NCBI RefSeq assembly: GCF_002775205.1
Contig: NC_036447.1
Coordinates: 9,350,501-9,414,500, forward strand
Direction: 5' to 3'
DNA length: 64,000 nucleotides
Source: Xiphophorus maculatus
Taxonomy: Eukaryota; Chordata; Actinopteri; Cyprinodontiformes; Poeciliidae
The notes beneath the pieces are model-generated. The model ran no database searches. It was not told the DNA's origin and worked only from the letters and a program-made list of their open reading frames with translations. Shown in pieces: positions 1-11,625 of the stretch; position 1 is the first letter of the stretch, and every line of letters starts with the position of its first letter. A program made the position numbers and the translations under genes.

Positions 1-1559
1 ACAGTTTTAGATAATCAGAAATTATTGATTATTAATGGCTCCATCAATGACAATTTATTCAGATCCAGCAAAGCAACCCCAGATTCTCATATCACCTTGA
101 GTATTGATACTTTTCCTGAAATTGTGTGCTAGGTTTACTTTATCTTTCTACTTCTGCATTGATATGACCCCAAATTAAAACAAAACAAACAAACAAAACT
201 GTGATAATCAAAGCTATTTTATGATCTAGTTAATGATAGTTAGTACATAAGCTTGTACATATGGTTTTGATAACTTTTATCCAATAATTGATCAAATTAT
301 TGTGTTATGAATTAGCTTAATGACCTGAAAAGACAAACACATAATGATACATATCATTACCATCCACTTCACAGCTATCTGCAGGAAAACAGTATCCTAT
401 GTTGCTTTATCCCATAAGATCTCCATCTGGATACATACAGTCAAAAAGATCGGGGGGCATTATTCCCCCTTCCAGGTTAGGCACTGTGTCACCTGCAGAA
501 CATTTAGTTTTGCAACAAAACATCTTTGTTTTTTTACAGAGACTCAGACTAAGACTCTGAAGAGACAAATTATTTTTCCGGCTAGCAGACAAATTTGGGA
601 TATAGAAGCTTTGATTACTTCAGGTGTGTAAAACATTAACATGACAGACATAGTTAAATTTTCTCATCCGATTTTCTTATGTCTGACTAATAATTAGATT
701 GTTTAATTAATGCTGAAGTACATTAGACTGATAAACTATTAGATAATGTGATTTAAAATGGCACTAATCAAAACTAAAGTGGTTATATCCTTTCTTTTTT
801 CGTATTTGGGTGATAACATTTTTACGGTACAGCAGCTTCCTCTCTGCTGGTTTCCTGTTAAAGAGAAACTATTGTTACTCAGTGGTAATACAGTGAGAAA
901 AGAGGTTGGAGAGGGGAGCGTCATTTTTTTCCTCTTCTCCTTTCTCTCTCTGTGTGTCTCCTTCCAAGACAGTATCCAGGCTCGCAACTTGAATGTGAGC
1001 AGCCCAGTGAGGAGGAGCTGAGCAGAACAGCAGCTCTCTAATCTAATTACGTGCTTTATTTGCTGCAGTTTGTTTCTCAATCAGTCTGGTTAAATGAGAG
1101 AGAGCCCTCCCCCTGGGAGCCATCATTTACACCTCCTGGTTCTACCGCTCCCGTTCTTATAATTCTGTATATCGTTTGTCACACTTTGCATGTGGAGCCA
1201 TTTGATGTGTGTTGTAAGAGTTTTGTAGCTTAGAAACTTGGACGTTGCGTTGCATTTGATCATCTGCAGCAAACATGTCAGAGCAGCTCTGATTGTGACC
1301 CGAATGTTTTGACAGGAGAGGAACGACTCAACTTTTTCTTGACAAGTTTTCCAGGCCGACCCACATCCAGACTCAAACCTTGCACCTCTTAGTAGCACAT
1401 AACTATGAAAGGACACATACAGAAGATTAAAATTGTGAACAAATAGAAATTTGGAAAGTGTGGCAAGCATTTTTATTGCCCCCATTAAAATCCAGTGCAA
1501 TTAATTATCTTCAAAAGTCACTTAATTAGTAAATAAACTCCAGCTGTGTGTGGTTCATT

Positions 1560-1690
1560 CCCAGTACCCAACATGTGGACAAAAAGTGTCTTATCAGATC
1601 AGACCAAAAATAAATGTTTTATGTGGCAAGAAATGAACACATAACCACACCCTTAACACATTCCCTAAAACCCACACGGGTCGGATTTTT
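1560..1690 (+). mobile_element. Tc1-like transposase fossil fragment
   Basis: A frame read on the + strand gives NMWTKSVLSDQTKNK, which resembles the conserved block of fish Tc1 transposases around the second catalytic Asp (normally like N-M-W-x-K-V-L-W-S-D-E-T-K). It is interrupted by stops a few codons later. Only a short remnant is left and the terminal inverted repeats are not recognisable. It sits in the ntn1 intron in the same orientation as the gene. Confidence 0.45.
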
Positions 1691-2649
1691 TTATGCCCGA
1701 TCTAAGCGCTAGTGTAGATTTCTCCTCCAGATGTGGACCAGGAGGAAGTTGAGGTTCTGTACTCAGACCACAGCAGGTGAAGCGTGCATAATTTGTGCCA
1801 TCATTTAATTTCATTCTTCATATGCAGCTATTGTTGTGACAGCCAGTGTGTTTTTTTGGGGGTTTTTTTAATCACTGCAAAGAAACATTAGATGTGTTCA
1901 TCTGCTTAAAATGTGACGGGATCTGGGTTCTCTGTTCATATTAATTACACCAAATGATAATGAAATTCAACTGAATAGTTCGTGTCATAATTATCATTTC
2001 GAGAACTGATGTATAAAAACAGATTATGACAGAATTTTTGCTGACGTTGTCAGTCAAAATGACAGAAAACAAGATAATGCAACTTCAGATATCATTCTAA
2101 CTGTATTGACATTTAATAAACATTTAAAAACGGTCTATTTCTCACTATGTGTGACATAATTATTCAAAATCAACTTTTATTGAACTCTTTGAATTTAAAC
2201 ACAGACTTTGTGTTTGTTTTATTTCCATCAGTCTGCAACTTATTTAGGCCTCAAGTCCATCATTTCTGGGCTCAATGGTGGCAAAACATTCCCTACACAC
2301 TGAAATTAGAGACAGTCAGTCTGGATTGACTAAGGAGGTTAAAGTACCTTTTGCTACACTTGGAAAATACCTCAATATGCTTATTTCATTAGGTGAGCTA
2401 ACTTGTCTCTTTTCAATAGAAACTTCCCCACTCCTAATGCTTCGTCTTGATTTACAGGAGAACAGTCTTTGAACGACTAGATGCTTTCACCTCAACAAGC
2501 TGCAGGGGGCCAAGTTTTTCATGTTCAACATCTAAAATAAACGGCCTTGCAGTTCATTCAACCTACTACTGGCTGTTGACGGTACTGCGACTTTTTCTTC
2601 GTCGCTGTAAAGTTTTGGCTCCAAGACGAACTGTATTGGGCCTGGAAGC

Positions 2650-3010
2650 AGCTTGAATGAAAACGATTAGTTTAAAGGGCTGCGGGGTACTTTGATAGAG
2701 GGGGCAAAGGTCCACCTCTCACTTACCAACTTCTTAGTGCACTGAAAGGCCAGAAAACAAAGCGCTGTAGTAACTACATCTACTTAGAACACGCAGAGCA
2801 CATTTTAGCTCAGCATTACAAGACCGCTTCCCCTTCTGCTGCTTGTAACGCAGGCACAAAGGGGACATTTGTCTTCGCAGTAGGGGACTGCCTGGTCCTA
2901 AACAGGCATCTCGGGGTGCTCTCAGCGGGCCCCGGAGCTGTGTCTCAGGGGTACACTAATGGGGAACGAAAGGCTATCAAAGGGAAGTATCATGATGGCA
3001 TCTAGGGGGG
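2650..3010. other. GC-rich island in ntn1 intron, candidate conserved noncoding element
   Basis: This stretch is clearly richer in G and C than the AT-rich intron around it, has no long open frame and no transposon signature. It contains TCF/LEF-like words such as CTATCAAAG near 2.97 kb. An enhancer of ntn1 would be a reasonable guess, but nothing in the sequence alone proves function. Confidence 0.25.
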
Positions 3011-5827
3011 GTTATGAGAAAACAAAGCTGCCCTTCCACAGCCCCTTCTTCCATCATTTACATGGTAATCAGCTCCAGCTTTTATAGACTCCTCTGTTCG
3101 GTTTGTACTTTCTCTGCTACGACCGGCACCAGCTCTGAGCCCAACCACACTGTAACACAACCAGCAGCTCTGCTCATTTTTACTCTCTTCTTTTTCTTTC
3201 CCCCTCTGCCAAATTACATTCATCTTGTTTTGCTGCCTGCCTGTCTTCCACCATTCATTCTCCCTCCTCCCACTTCTCTACTCGGGCATTTCTTCCTGTC
3301 ATGGCGTTCCCCAGGCAACCTCATTGTAATGGCCTATAAAGAGTAGTAAAGATTTGCTCATATCTGTGAGGTTTGTTTATATTTAGAAATCCTTCTTCCA
3401 TCAGCCAAACAACATCCTACAACTTTCTGTCAAAACGACCCATTTAGGTTTCTTTCACCATATCTGTATCAGCTGGTGAGAATAGACCAAGGGAGCAGAG
3501 ATTAAGGGATTTCTCCCCGGCATTTATAAGTTAAGTTCTTTGAGCAATTTTGAAACTCCAATTTTTGAAAAAGGTTTGATGTGAGAATAGCAGTTTTGTC
3601 TGATTTGAATTTCTCATTACAAACTATAGCTTAAGAGGCATTCAACATATATTTTTTTTCATGGCCTTCCTGTCATTTTATTTCCATTTAGGATTTCCCA
3701 ATTAAGTATTTTTGAATTTGAATTTGAACGATCATTATTTATTTACATGAGGATCAGAGGTGATGTCACACAGTGTGTTTCACAGAGAAGTTGCTAAGGG
3801 TTTTGCTAATGTTTTAGAAAATATTAGTTTGTTTTTGTTATTTTAAACTCTCTTTAGAAAACATATTAAAAACGAGTGTGGTCAGTGCAGCTGGCATTAC
3901 TCAAACATCAGTTTTAGTGTTTATGCCTTGAGAAATGAAAAGCATCACATTAAATGTTAGTTTTCCAAAAGACTGGGAACATCTGCAAATATTTAATGTT
4001 CCATGACAGTCAGAGGTTAAAAGCTGTAAATAGTGAGAGCGACTTACTAGTAACATGTTTAGCTTTCCTGTGTCTTTTGACAACCTTCAGCTTGAATAAA
4101 GCGCAGACATGTCTGCACTGTGACAATACAGTTTCCTATTAAATTTATTATTCTATTTTTCCTTGACTGTTTTTGAATATGTTTAACTTTGCGTCTTCCC
4201 TACTTAGTAGCAACATCCACACTGAAGAGTTTTGTGGATGCAAAGTGAACTGGTGGCATTTGTGTGCTCACTGTGCAAAACATTGTATTTTAAAGTGTCA
4301 GGGAGAACACGTTTTTTTTCCCCACTAGTGCAGTGCTTTAACTTTGCCCAATTTAAAACATAACTTGATATTGCCCAGGTTCATACTTTGAATATTAACT
4401 TTATTTTTCATCACACATTGCGATTACAGTATCACAGGTAATTATTTTTGTCAGCAGGTCCAAACCATCATTGCAAAAAGAACATACACTGTTTAATCAA
4501 GGCCCTTTGTGTATTTCTAGGCAAAAATCTGCTGCCTTGTGCAACCAGATGACAAACTCCAAGGACTCTTTCAGCAAGCGCTCTCAGAGTGTGTTCATTC
4601 ATACACCACTGGGTGTTTGACAGCTTTTCTACAGCATGGAGCTGTGAGGCAGTGTGGGTAAGCCCACAGCCTGCTTGAGGTATTTATTTGTTCACGGCTC
4701 CAATGTGGATACCCCGCCTGCCGCCCCCCCCAACCCTGTGCGAAAAAAAGACTCTCCTGCCTAACGCTTCATGGATGGCTAATTTTTCCTTCCTGACCTC
4801 CCTTTGTGTGGCAATGACCCACTTCACCGCCCCCCCAACACCTTCCACTCCCTGGAATAGCTGCCAACTCTGAGCACCCCCACACATGCAAAACTGAAAG
4901 CTTGACATGGTCCTCCTTGGGAGACTTTTTTAGTTTTATGTTTCTTATTGGGGCGTTTGGGTGACAAGCCATGTGAGGCAGGTCTGCACAGACCTGATCC
5001 CTCAGACACAGTGAGAGCAAGCGGTGTTTAATCTTTGGGTAAATGTTAAATGGCACAATTGTCACTGAACACATTATGTCATAAAGCAATGCTGAGGACA
5101 TTAGACAAAGCAATCAAAAAGAAATCATTTGTCAACCCATTAATCAATGTACTTTAGTGTACTTGTTTTGTAACAAATATATACTTTTCTACTGTAAATT
5201 TCCACAAAACACACACACACATACATATTATTAATCTTTAAAACTTATTGCAAAAATACAAATACAGCACATTATTATAACTTCTACATTTTAACATATT
5301 ACCTTCATAAACCCCCAAGAAAAAACAGTGATAGACTTACAGTATATTTTATATTACTATTAATTTCTTTATTTGTTTACTTTTATCTTGATTGAACATT
5401 TTATATTATCATCCAAAAATATGTTTGTTATTTTATCTACTGAATTGTGAATATATTTTTATAACTTGGACATTTTTTCAACTTCACAGATTTTACCATA
5501 GAACCAACACAGTTTGTATTGTTTCAAAACTTAATCAGAACCAAATAAATTTTATATATATATATAAAATTCACATTATTTATTAATAAAAAGGTTAACA
5601 TGATTTTAAAAAATTGTCATTGATGTAAAAATATAATTTGTTTGTTTTTGCTAATTTTCCTGCTCTTTATGTTAATGTAACTGAAATCAAGTAAAGTTAA
5701 TTCAGCATTGACTAATTTTGAAGTTATGCATTAGCAACCATAGATTATTAAAAAATATTCAATTGTGTTATTGATGTCTTTATTTTCCTTGTGTCCTTGA
5801 TGCATAATCTTTTTTTTATTCCAACAG

Positions 5828-5902
5828 ACTGTGACTCTTACTGTAAAGCATCAAAAGGCAAACTGAAAATCAACATGAAGAAGTACTGCAAGAAGGATTA
5901 TG
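5828..5902 (+). CDS. ntn1: ntn1 penultimate coding exon
   Basis: A 75-nt exon between a CCAACAG acceptor and a GGTGAGT donor. It enters with two bases of a split codon and leaves with one. It encodes the first part of the NTR module, including three cysteines (C-D-S-Y-C and K-Y-C). Confidence 0.95.
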
Positions 5903-8900
5903 GTGAGTCAGACAAAACACTGGTCATTAAATTCATTTTTATTGTTAGTTTGCCAATAACACGCTCTTAGCAGAATTTTAAAAATTTGGAGCAAGTAGAA
6001 TAAACCTTAGATATCAATGAATAAATCTAAAAAAATTTTATGTAAATGTTACTTTTTATTCTAAGCCATAGAGTTCCTTTTAATTTCCTTCGCAGTCACA
6101 GACCCGGTTTATTCAAAAGAGCTTTTACAGTTTTACCGATTTCCTACTTTAGCTCTGAGTAAAGAATCAAAACAGACAAAGAATCAAACAGATCTTTGAG
6201 CAATGAAGAGATGAGCAGACAAACAGAGGGGGAGAAAGGGAGCTTGAAGGAAGGAGCGGGAAATAGAATTAGACAGAGGTGTGTGTGTGTGTGGGTGTGT
6301 GTGTGTGTGGGGTGTGTGTGTGTGTGGTGATTATCTGCGCAGCGAGACAGACAGTGGGGGCTCACTGAGAGATCCTCATTAAGGATCAGCCTACTTCCCC
6401 CCACAACCAGAGCGTCCCGTGCTGCATTCCTGCGACCATCAGTCTGCCACACCATTCAAGGTGTGGATAAGACATATGACCTCTCCCCTCTCCCACCGTC
6501 GCCCGCGTCCCCTCCCCTGATTGAAGTCAGGCTGCAGAGCCACTGAACCAAACCGGGGGCGTCCCGCAGCATACTTCAGGAGCTTGACGGATAGGTCCGG
6601 GCTTTGTTCCGCTGGGATTTGGAGGAGTTAGGGGTCAGCTTATAGACACCTCCTCTTCAACTCGGGTCTACCTCACTGGTGGTGTCGTGAGAAAAGCTGG
6701 GCCTCTGGATCATTTGCTGTTGGTCCTGGGGGAACTACATCAAAATCGGGGCAGTAGTGAGAGTCTGCATTTTGTAAAAATGTCTGATTAAAGGGAAATT
6801 TTACATCAATTTTAGTCAAAATGAACATAAAATGTTGGCAGTTACCATTAGGAGAAGACATTTATTTAAAAAGAGCAAAATGATGTTCTGCTAACAGAAC
6901 CATCAGTCCATCATCTATCCACCCAACCCAAGATGACCATGCATTGAAGAACAGCTCTCAGATGATTTGGTATGTGTTTCGTGTGAACTGCAGCGGATTG
7001 ATGGCTGTAATAATATCAAGAAAAGAAAAATAAAGGCTCCGCTGAAGCATAAAAGTGTTTGTGTGCAGCTATACAAGACATTTTCTCGTATTAAGGAGAC
7101 TGACCGGTTAAAGCAGCTGTGTAACTCATGTCAGAACAAACTCTAGGGATCAGTGTAATTTAGCTTTGGCACACAGATCAGATCTACACAAAAGATGGTT
7201 TTGCTGTTTAAACTACTGAAGCATGAATACTTTTTTTCACTAATCCATCTCTCTGCTACTGGTCTTACAGCACCTTGTGAAAGTATTCAAGTCTCTATAA
7301 CATGATTTGTCATATTTTGGAACATTATAACCACAAACGTCAATGTAACTCTTTTGAATTTTACGTGACAAACCAATGCAAAATTACTGCTTAATTTTAC
7401 AGTGGAAGATTAAATTATTTTAACAAATAATGGTCTAGGTGTGGTGCGCATTTAGATTCAGCCTCCCTGAGTAAATACGTTGTAGAAGCTGCAAATACAG
7501 CTGCAAGTATTATTGTTTTTTGGGTGTGTCTCTACTGTATCTATGCATTAGCTTGCATGCATAGATACAGAAACTCTTCTTTGTGACTCAGCTGAAGCTG
7601 AAGCTGAGTCAGACTGGACGTAGAGCGTCGGTGAATAAGCTGTTCCACAGATTCTTAATCAAATTTAGGTTACAGACTTTGCTGCAGATTCAATCATTTG
7701 CTTTGCCTTCACTAGCGCAATCTCGGTTTGAAATACACACTATAGTAGCTTACAAAAACATACTCAAATGTGATTCAGGAGAGGAACAAAATCCTTGTGA
7801 AGTATATGTCACATAAAATTAGGAAATCTGAGCAGACATCAAACTCAGTGTGGATCTATTGAATTTGTCTCAGAAGAAGGAAAGCTTTGGAGTGTTTTAA
7901 AAAAGATCAGCAGGAAGCTGGAGCTCCATGCTGTGCCAGAAAACCATGCTGCAATGCTTTGTATCCAGGCCCATGGAAAGCATTACAAGCTACCGTGGGG
8001 TGCAAGATAAGGGTTGAAATGTCTGATCTCAGCAGAACCCTGGCTATAACCAGTTTATCCACTCCAGTCTCCCCAGTAGTTGTTGACCTAATGCAAAGAT
8101 GAGCTGGTGGACACAAGGAGATGCCTGGGTCACCCTCAGATCACTCTTAACTTAAGCGAAATTGAGAATTAAATTCAAACTAAAAGCTAAACTTAAAAAT
8201 AGGGAAAACATAGCTCCCTATTTTACATATAGAGCTAAATAAAAGATACACACAATTTTCTTTGATATGATTTAATAAAATGCTGGAGTTTAGCCAAAAA
8301 GAGAGAGATCGCTTTAAGAAATTAGAGCATGACATTTCCAGGCAACACGCCTATTGAAGCCATGCTCAAACCCAGCCTATTAGCTTCTGAATAAGGAAAT
8401 GAATGCAAAAAATGTTACTGTACAAGTAAGGATGACCTCAATATCACCAGTAATTTATTAAGCTTATAGTACAATATATCAGACCCAACACTTTCAGACA
8501 CCGTCTTCTAAAAGCATATCTTGCTCCTGCTGGTGATATTTTCATGTTGAGCAAGGCAAGTGCAAGGATAAAATTAGCATGTTTACTCTGTTTTGATGCG
8601 ACTCATTGATATTAAGACTTCACTATAATTCCACTTAAAGGTGCACAGAAAAAAACCTAAAGAAGAAAATGTTCTTCTGCTTAATGAAGCTGATGTTTTG
8701 ATTTGAACGTTGTAAACTTTACTGACTAGTGTTTCAGCTTCTCTCAAAGCATGTTAAAAATGCTTTGACTGGAAACCCTGAGCCAAAATGTGGGATCAGA
8801 CCTCGTACCAACACAATGTTGTTTTGGTCTAGAGGGCTTCTCCTGCTTATAGGGCTCCTCAAATAGTCTAAAAATTAAAGTTCTTGCTCAGAAAATATTA

Positions 8901-10422
8901 TATCTAATTCTTATGTTCAGAGTGTGATATTAAAGAAGGTTTCAGATTTTAAAAAAAGAAGAAAATGTACAGTTTTAGATCACTGATTGGAGATTGTAGA
9001 TACAAATCCTGCACTGTACTCGGATTTCTCTTTAATGCTGAAGGTGAAAGCAGTGACCCCATCACATGATTGTTCATCTTTAAAGCTCCCTCATAATTAT
9101 AGGAGAAGCTTAATGGAACTTAATAGAGATCTGGTCAATATAATACATATTGATACATTCTGGCATAGGATCCATGAGCATCTATCTGCTCCCTGAGGGC
9201 CACGTCCGTTCATTCTTCACATAATATCCCTGAGTGTCTGCTCAGCTAACGTCTCTAATAGCCATCTCTTGCCTCCTAATCCCATTACTGATCACACTGC
9301 TGTGTCAGTATAATAGACAAAGTGCATGTGGAGCTGTATATGATAGCTGGGCTGCATACCTGGCTTTTTCACTTTGTTTAAGAGAAGAACGTAAACTACA
9401 AATGTCCATTTTTGAAAGAGGATCATATTTGCTCTAGTGTAGTTCGCTGTTATTTATTGTACATACTGTAACTGCATGTACACTGCAAAAACACTAAATC
9501 TTACCAAGTAATTTTGGTCTAGTTTCTAGTGCAAATATGTTAGTACAATTGAAATAAGACAAAACTAACTTACAAGTAACTTTTCTGCAAAATATAGAGA
9601 ATTGTTTTAAGTAAATAATTCCTTGATATTGATGGAAAAGGTATTCCATCGGCAGATAAATTCCCTTATAACAAGACATTTTTCCTGTAATAAGTGAAAT
9701 AATCTGCCAATGGAAATAGTACTTTATAAAGAATTATAAAGTACAATATTAAGAAATTATTTACTGAAAACAAGCTCCTAAATCTTGCAGAAAAGTTACT
9801 TGTAAGTTCATTTGTCATATTTCAAGTGCATTTAGAAATTTGCTCTTGAAGCTAGACTAAAGTACTTTGTAAGTTTTAGTGTTTTTTGCAGTGTTCTTTT
9901 ACAGCAGATTTATCTTTTGTCAACAGGTTTCTTTTTGTAATGTGTTGGTAAGTAGCTTAAAGGCTTTATAAAAATCACAAGAGGCCCCAGTCTGTATTAT
10001 AAGTAAATAGAAATATGTTGTGCATGTGTTGAAAGCAGTAAAATCGACTTGACGTTAACCAAGAATGTTTTGTCCTCCAATATCACATTGCAGCTGTCCA
10101 GGTGCACATCCTGAAGGCAGACAAAGCTGGCGAGTGGTGGAAATTTACCGTCAACATCATATCCGTCTACAAGCAGGGAGAAAGCCGCATCCGCAGGGGG
10201 GACCAGTTCTTATGGGTCCGTGCCAAAGACGTGGCCTGCAAGTGTCCCAAGATCAAGCCCGGGAAGAAGTACCTGCTGCTAGGGAACGACGAGGACTCCC
10301 CCGGCCAGACCGGAGTGGTGGCGGACAAAGGAAGCCTGGTCATCCAGTGGAGGGACACGTGGGCACGCAGACTGAGAAAGTTCCAGCAGCGTGAGAAGAA
10401 AGGAAAGTGCAAGAAGCCATAG
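5828..10422 (+). CDS. ntn1: Netrin-1, C-terminal NTR domain exons (partial gene)
   Basis: These are the last two coding exons of netrin-1, the secreted laminin-related axon-guidance ligand of DCC/UNC5 receptors. Exons 5828-5902 and 10094-10422 join in phase (G+CT gives Ala) to encode about 133 residues of the NTR/C345C module. Recognisable netrin-1 blocks are [65 protein letters not shown] and [20 protein letters not shown]. The basic tail is the region of netrins that binds heparin and matrix. The laminin N-terminal and EGF-like exons lie left of the window. The gene converges on stx8. Teleosts carry two ntn1 copies (a and b) and I cannot tell which this is. Confidence 0.95.
6279..6326. repeat. 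(GT)n microsatellite
   Basis: An interrupted GT dinucleotide run of about 48 bp, broken by short G insertions. An open frame of His-Thr repeats on the opposite strand is an artefact of it. Confidence 0.95.
7269..7720 (+). mobile_element. Tc1-like transposon, 5' portion, decayed
   Basis: The segment follows the left end of a common fish Tc1-like element: AAAGTATTCAAGTCTC, then a phrase near CATATTTTGGAACATTATAACC, a later GCCTCCCTGAGTAAATACG and AGATTCTTAATCAAATTTAGG. The parts read antisense to a transposase and carry many indels. The catalytic region and right end are absent, so it is a fossil. Confidence 0.6.
9481..9893. mobile_element. MITE with about 60-bp imperfect inverted ends
   Basis: The left end begins CACTGCAAAAACACTAAA and the right end finishes TTAGTGTTTTTTGCAGTG. 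Reverse complementing the right end aligns with the left over roughly 60 bp, through the shared GTCTAG and AGAGCAAAT/AGTGCAAAT blocks. The element is 413 bp with no coding capacity. I see no convincing target-site duplication. It sits in the last ntn1 intron. Confidence 0.75.
10094..10422 (+). CDS. ntn1: ntn1 terminal coding exon
   Basis: The exon follows a CATTGCAG acceptor, opens with two bases completing an Ala codon and ends at a TAG. It encodes 108 full residues of the NTR module, from V-Q-V-H-I-L to the basic C terminus K-K-G-K-C-K-K-P, with the paired A-C-K-C cysteines about half way. The frame is uninterrupted and netrin-1-like throughout. Confidence 0.96.
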
Positions 10423-11414
10423 GTGGGGAGCAAGCAGAGGGGAAGCTGGAGAACGAAGAGGAATCCTCAACAGGTTCTCAGAAAAAAAAAAGAAGAAAAA
10501 AACGAGAGAAAGTGAGCTCAGAGAGAGACAGAGGACCCGGGACAGAGGACACTGTTTATGTCGCTGCTTTTTGTGTAGAAGCATGAAGAGAATTATTTAG
10601 GATGATTTGTATTTTCTAGTGAACTTTTGTTGAAGGAGGTCACCTTGCAGATTTGGTTTCATGGTTTATTTTACCCTGAGGTTCGTCTCTCTTGTGGATT
10701 TGGCGAATTTGCACCTATTACCAGTATATAACATTATTTGTGTTTGTTTTCTTTACTCTAGTATGAAAACCATGTATTGAATGCTCAAATTTTTTATGGA
10801 CATCCTACGCTGGTGCAAATGACAAAAAGACACTTAATTACAGCTGCAATATTGCCTCTGCATGTATTGTTTTTTTTTTTTACTGTATTTTTCACATATT
10901 TTTAACTGGTTTCATGGAAAGCTGTCGTTTATCTGAGGTACGTGCTGTGAAAGCTACTGTTGCTATGTCAAACCAACATACATGTAGTTGTCTTTCGTGT
11001 GCTCCGAGTCAGGAATATCTGCAGTTTAAACAATCATAATTCTCTCAGTTTTCTTTTTCGTGAGTTCTAAGATTAAGAATATGCAAGTGGAAGAAGAGGA
11101 ACAGGGACAGAGTTTAGTTTTTATTTATAAAAACTCCTCAACTACACATCTTAAATCGTAAAAGCTATGATGCGTTATGCTAAGAGTACATATTCACCCT
11201 ACTTATTTGAGAACGGTCAAATCACTTAGGTGGCTGTTGAAGGAATAATTCGAGATTTTTCAAGTGAGATTCTGTTGATAGGTTCTAAGCAGACAATATG
11301 TCAGAGCATCTCAAATAATCATCAAAAATGTAAACTAATCCACTGTATGTTGCTTAAAGATGTTCTTGTCTGTCTTTGTATACATGTGGACTTATTCTAT
11401 AGAGTTTCATAAGA

Positions 11415-11625
11415 TGGTCCAACAAATGTTGGAACTATAACAGCTTCAGCTCCTCTCTGAAGCCTGGCTACAAGGCTCAGGAGTACATTTAGGAGATTTT
11501 ATTGCCATTCTTTGAAAAGTGCATTTGTGAGGTCACATATTGATATTGGATTAGAACGCCTCACACTCAGCGTTCTGAGAGTGAACGCTGAGAGTGAGGC
11601 GTTCACTCTCAGGACACCTAAGGAT
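11415..11625. repeat. Fragment of a dispersed fish repeat
   Basis: The phrase GTGCATTTGTGAGGTCACAT followed by TTGATATTGGATTAGAACGCC resembles a high-copy repeat found in many teleost genomes. I cannot assign its class. The strong hairpin at 11554-11604 lies inside it. Confidence 0.4.
11554..11604. repeat. Hairpin, 22-bp arms with one mismatch
   Basis: Left arm 11554-11575 begins GAACGCCTCAC and right arm 11583-11604 ends GTGAGGCGTTC. The two are reverse complements except at one position, with a 7-nt loop. If the ntn1 3' UTR extends this far the foldback would be transcribed. Confidence 0.9.

Larger units (their letters stand above)
1..5827 (+). other. ntn1: ntn1 intron (3' part, upstream exons outside window)
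   Basis: This AT-rich stretch precedes the first ntn1 exon seen here. The incoming exon begins in phase 1, so at least one more coding exon lies to the left of the window. I searched for the EGF-like and linker exons of netrin-1 and found none. The intron holds a probable Tc1 fossil near 1.56-1.69 kb and an unusually GC-rich island near 2.65-3.0 kb. The longest open frames (95-114 codons) have no recognisable family signature and are probably chance. Confidence 0.75.
5903..10093 (+). other. ntn1: ntn1 last intron
   Basis: A 4.2-kb intron with GT...AG ends. It contains a (GT)n microsatellite at 6.28 kb, a GC-rich non-coding patch at about 6.47-6.66 kb, a Tc1-like 5' fragment from 7.27 kb and a MITE with long inverted ends at 9481-9893. 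No further exon or RNA gene is visible. Confidence 0.85.

Noticed and set aside
344..631. 95-codon + strand frame in the ntn1 intron
   Set aside because: It has no netrin-like residues, no convincing splice context for a netrin exon and no other recognisable motif; probably chance.
6144..6455. 103-codon - strand frame with His-Thr repeats
   Set aside because: The repeats come from the (GT)n microsatellite; the rest has no motif.
10279..10584. 101-codon - strand frame over the ntn1 last exon
   Set aside because: Antisense shadow of the NTR-coding exon and the purine-rich 3' UTR.
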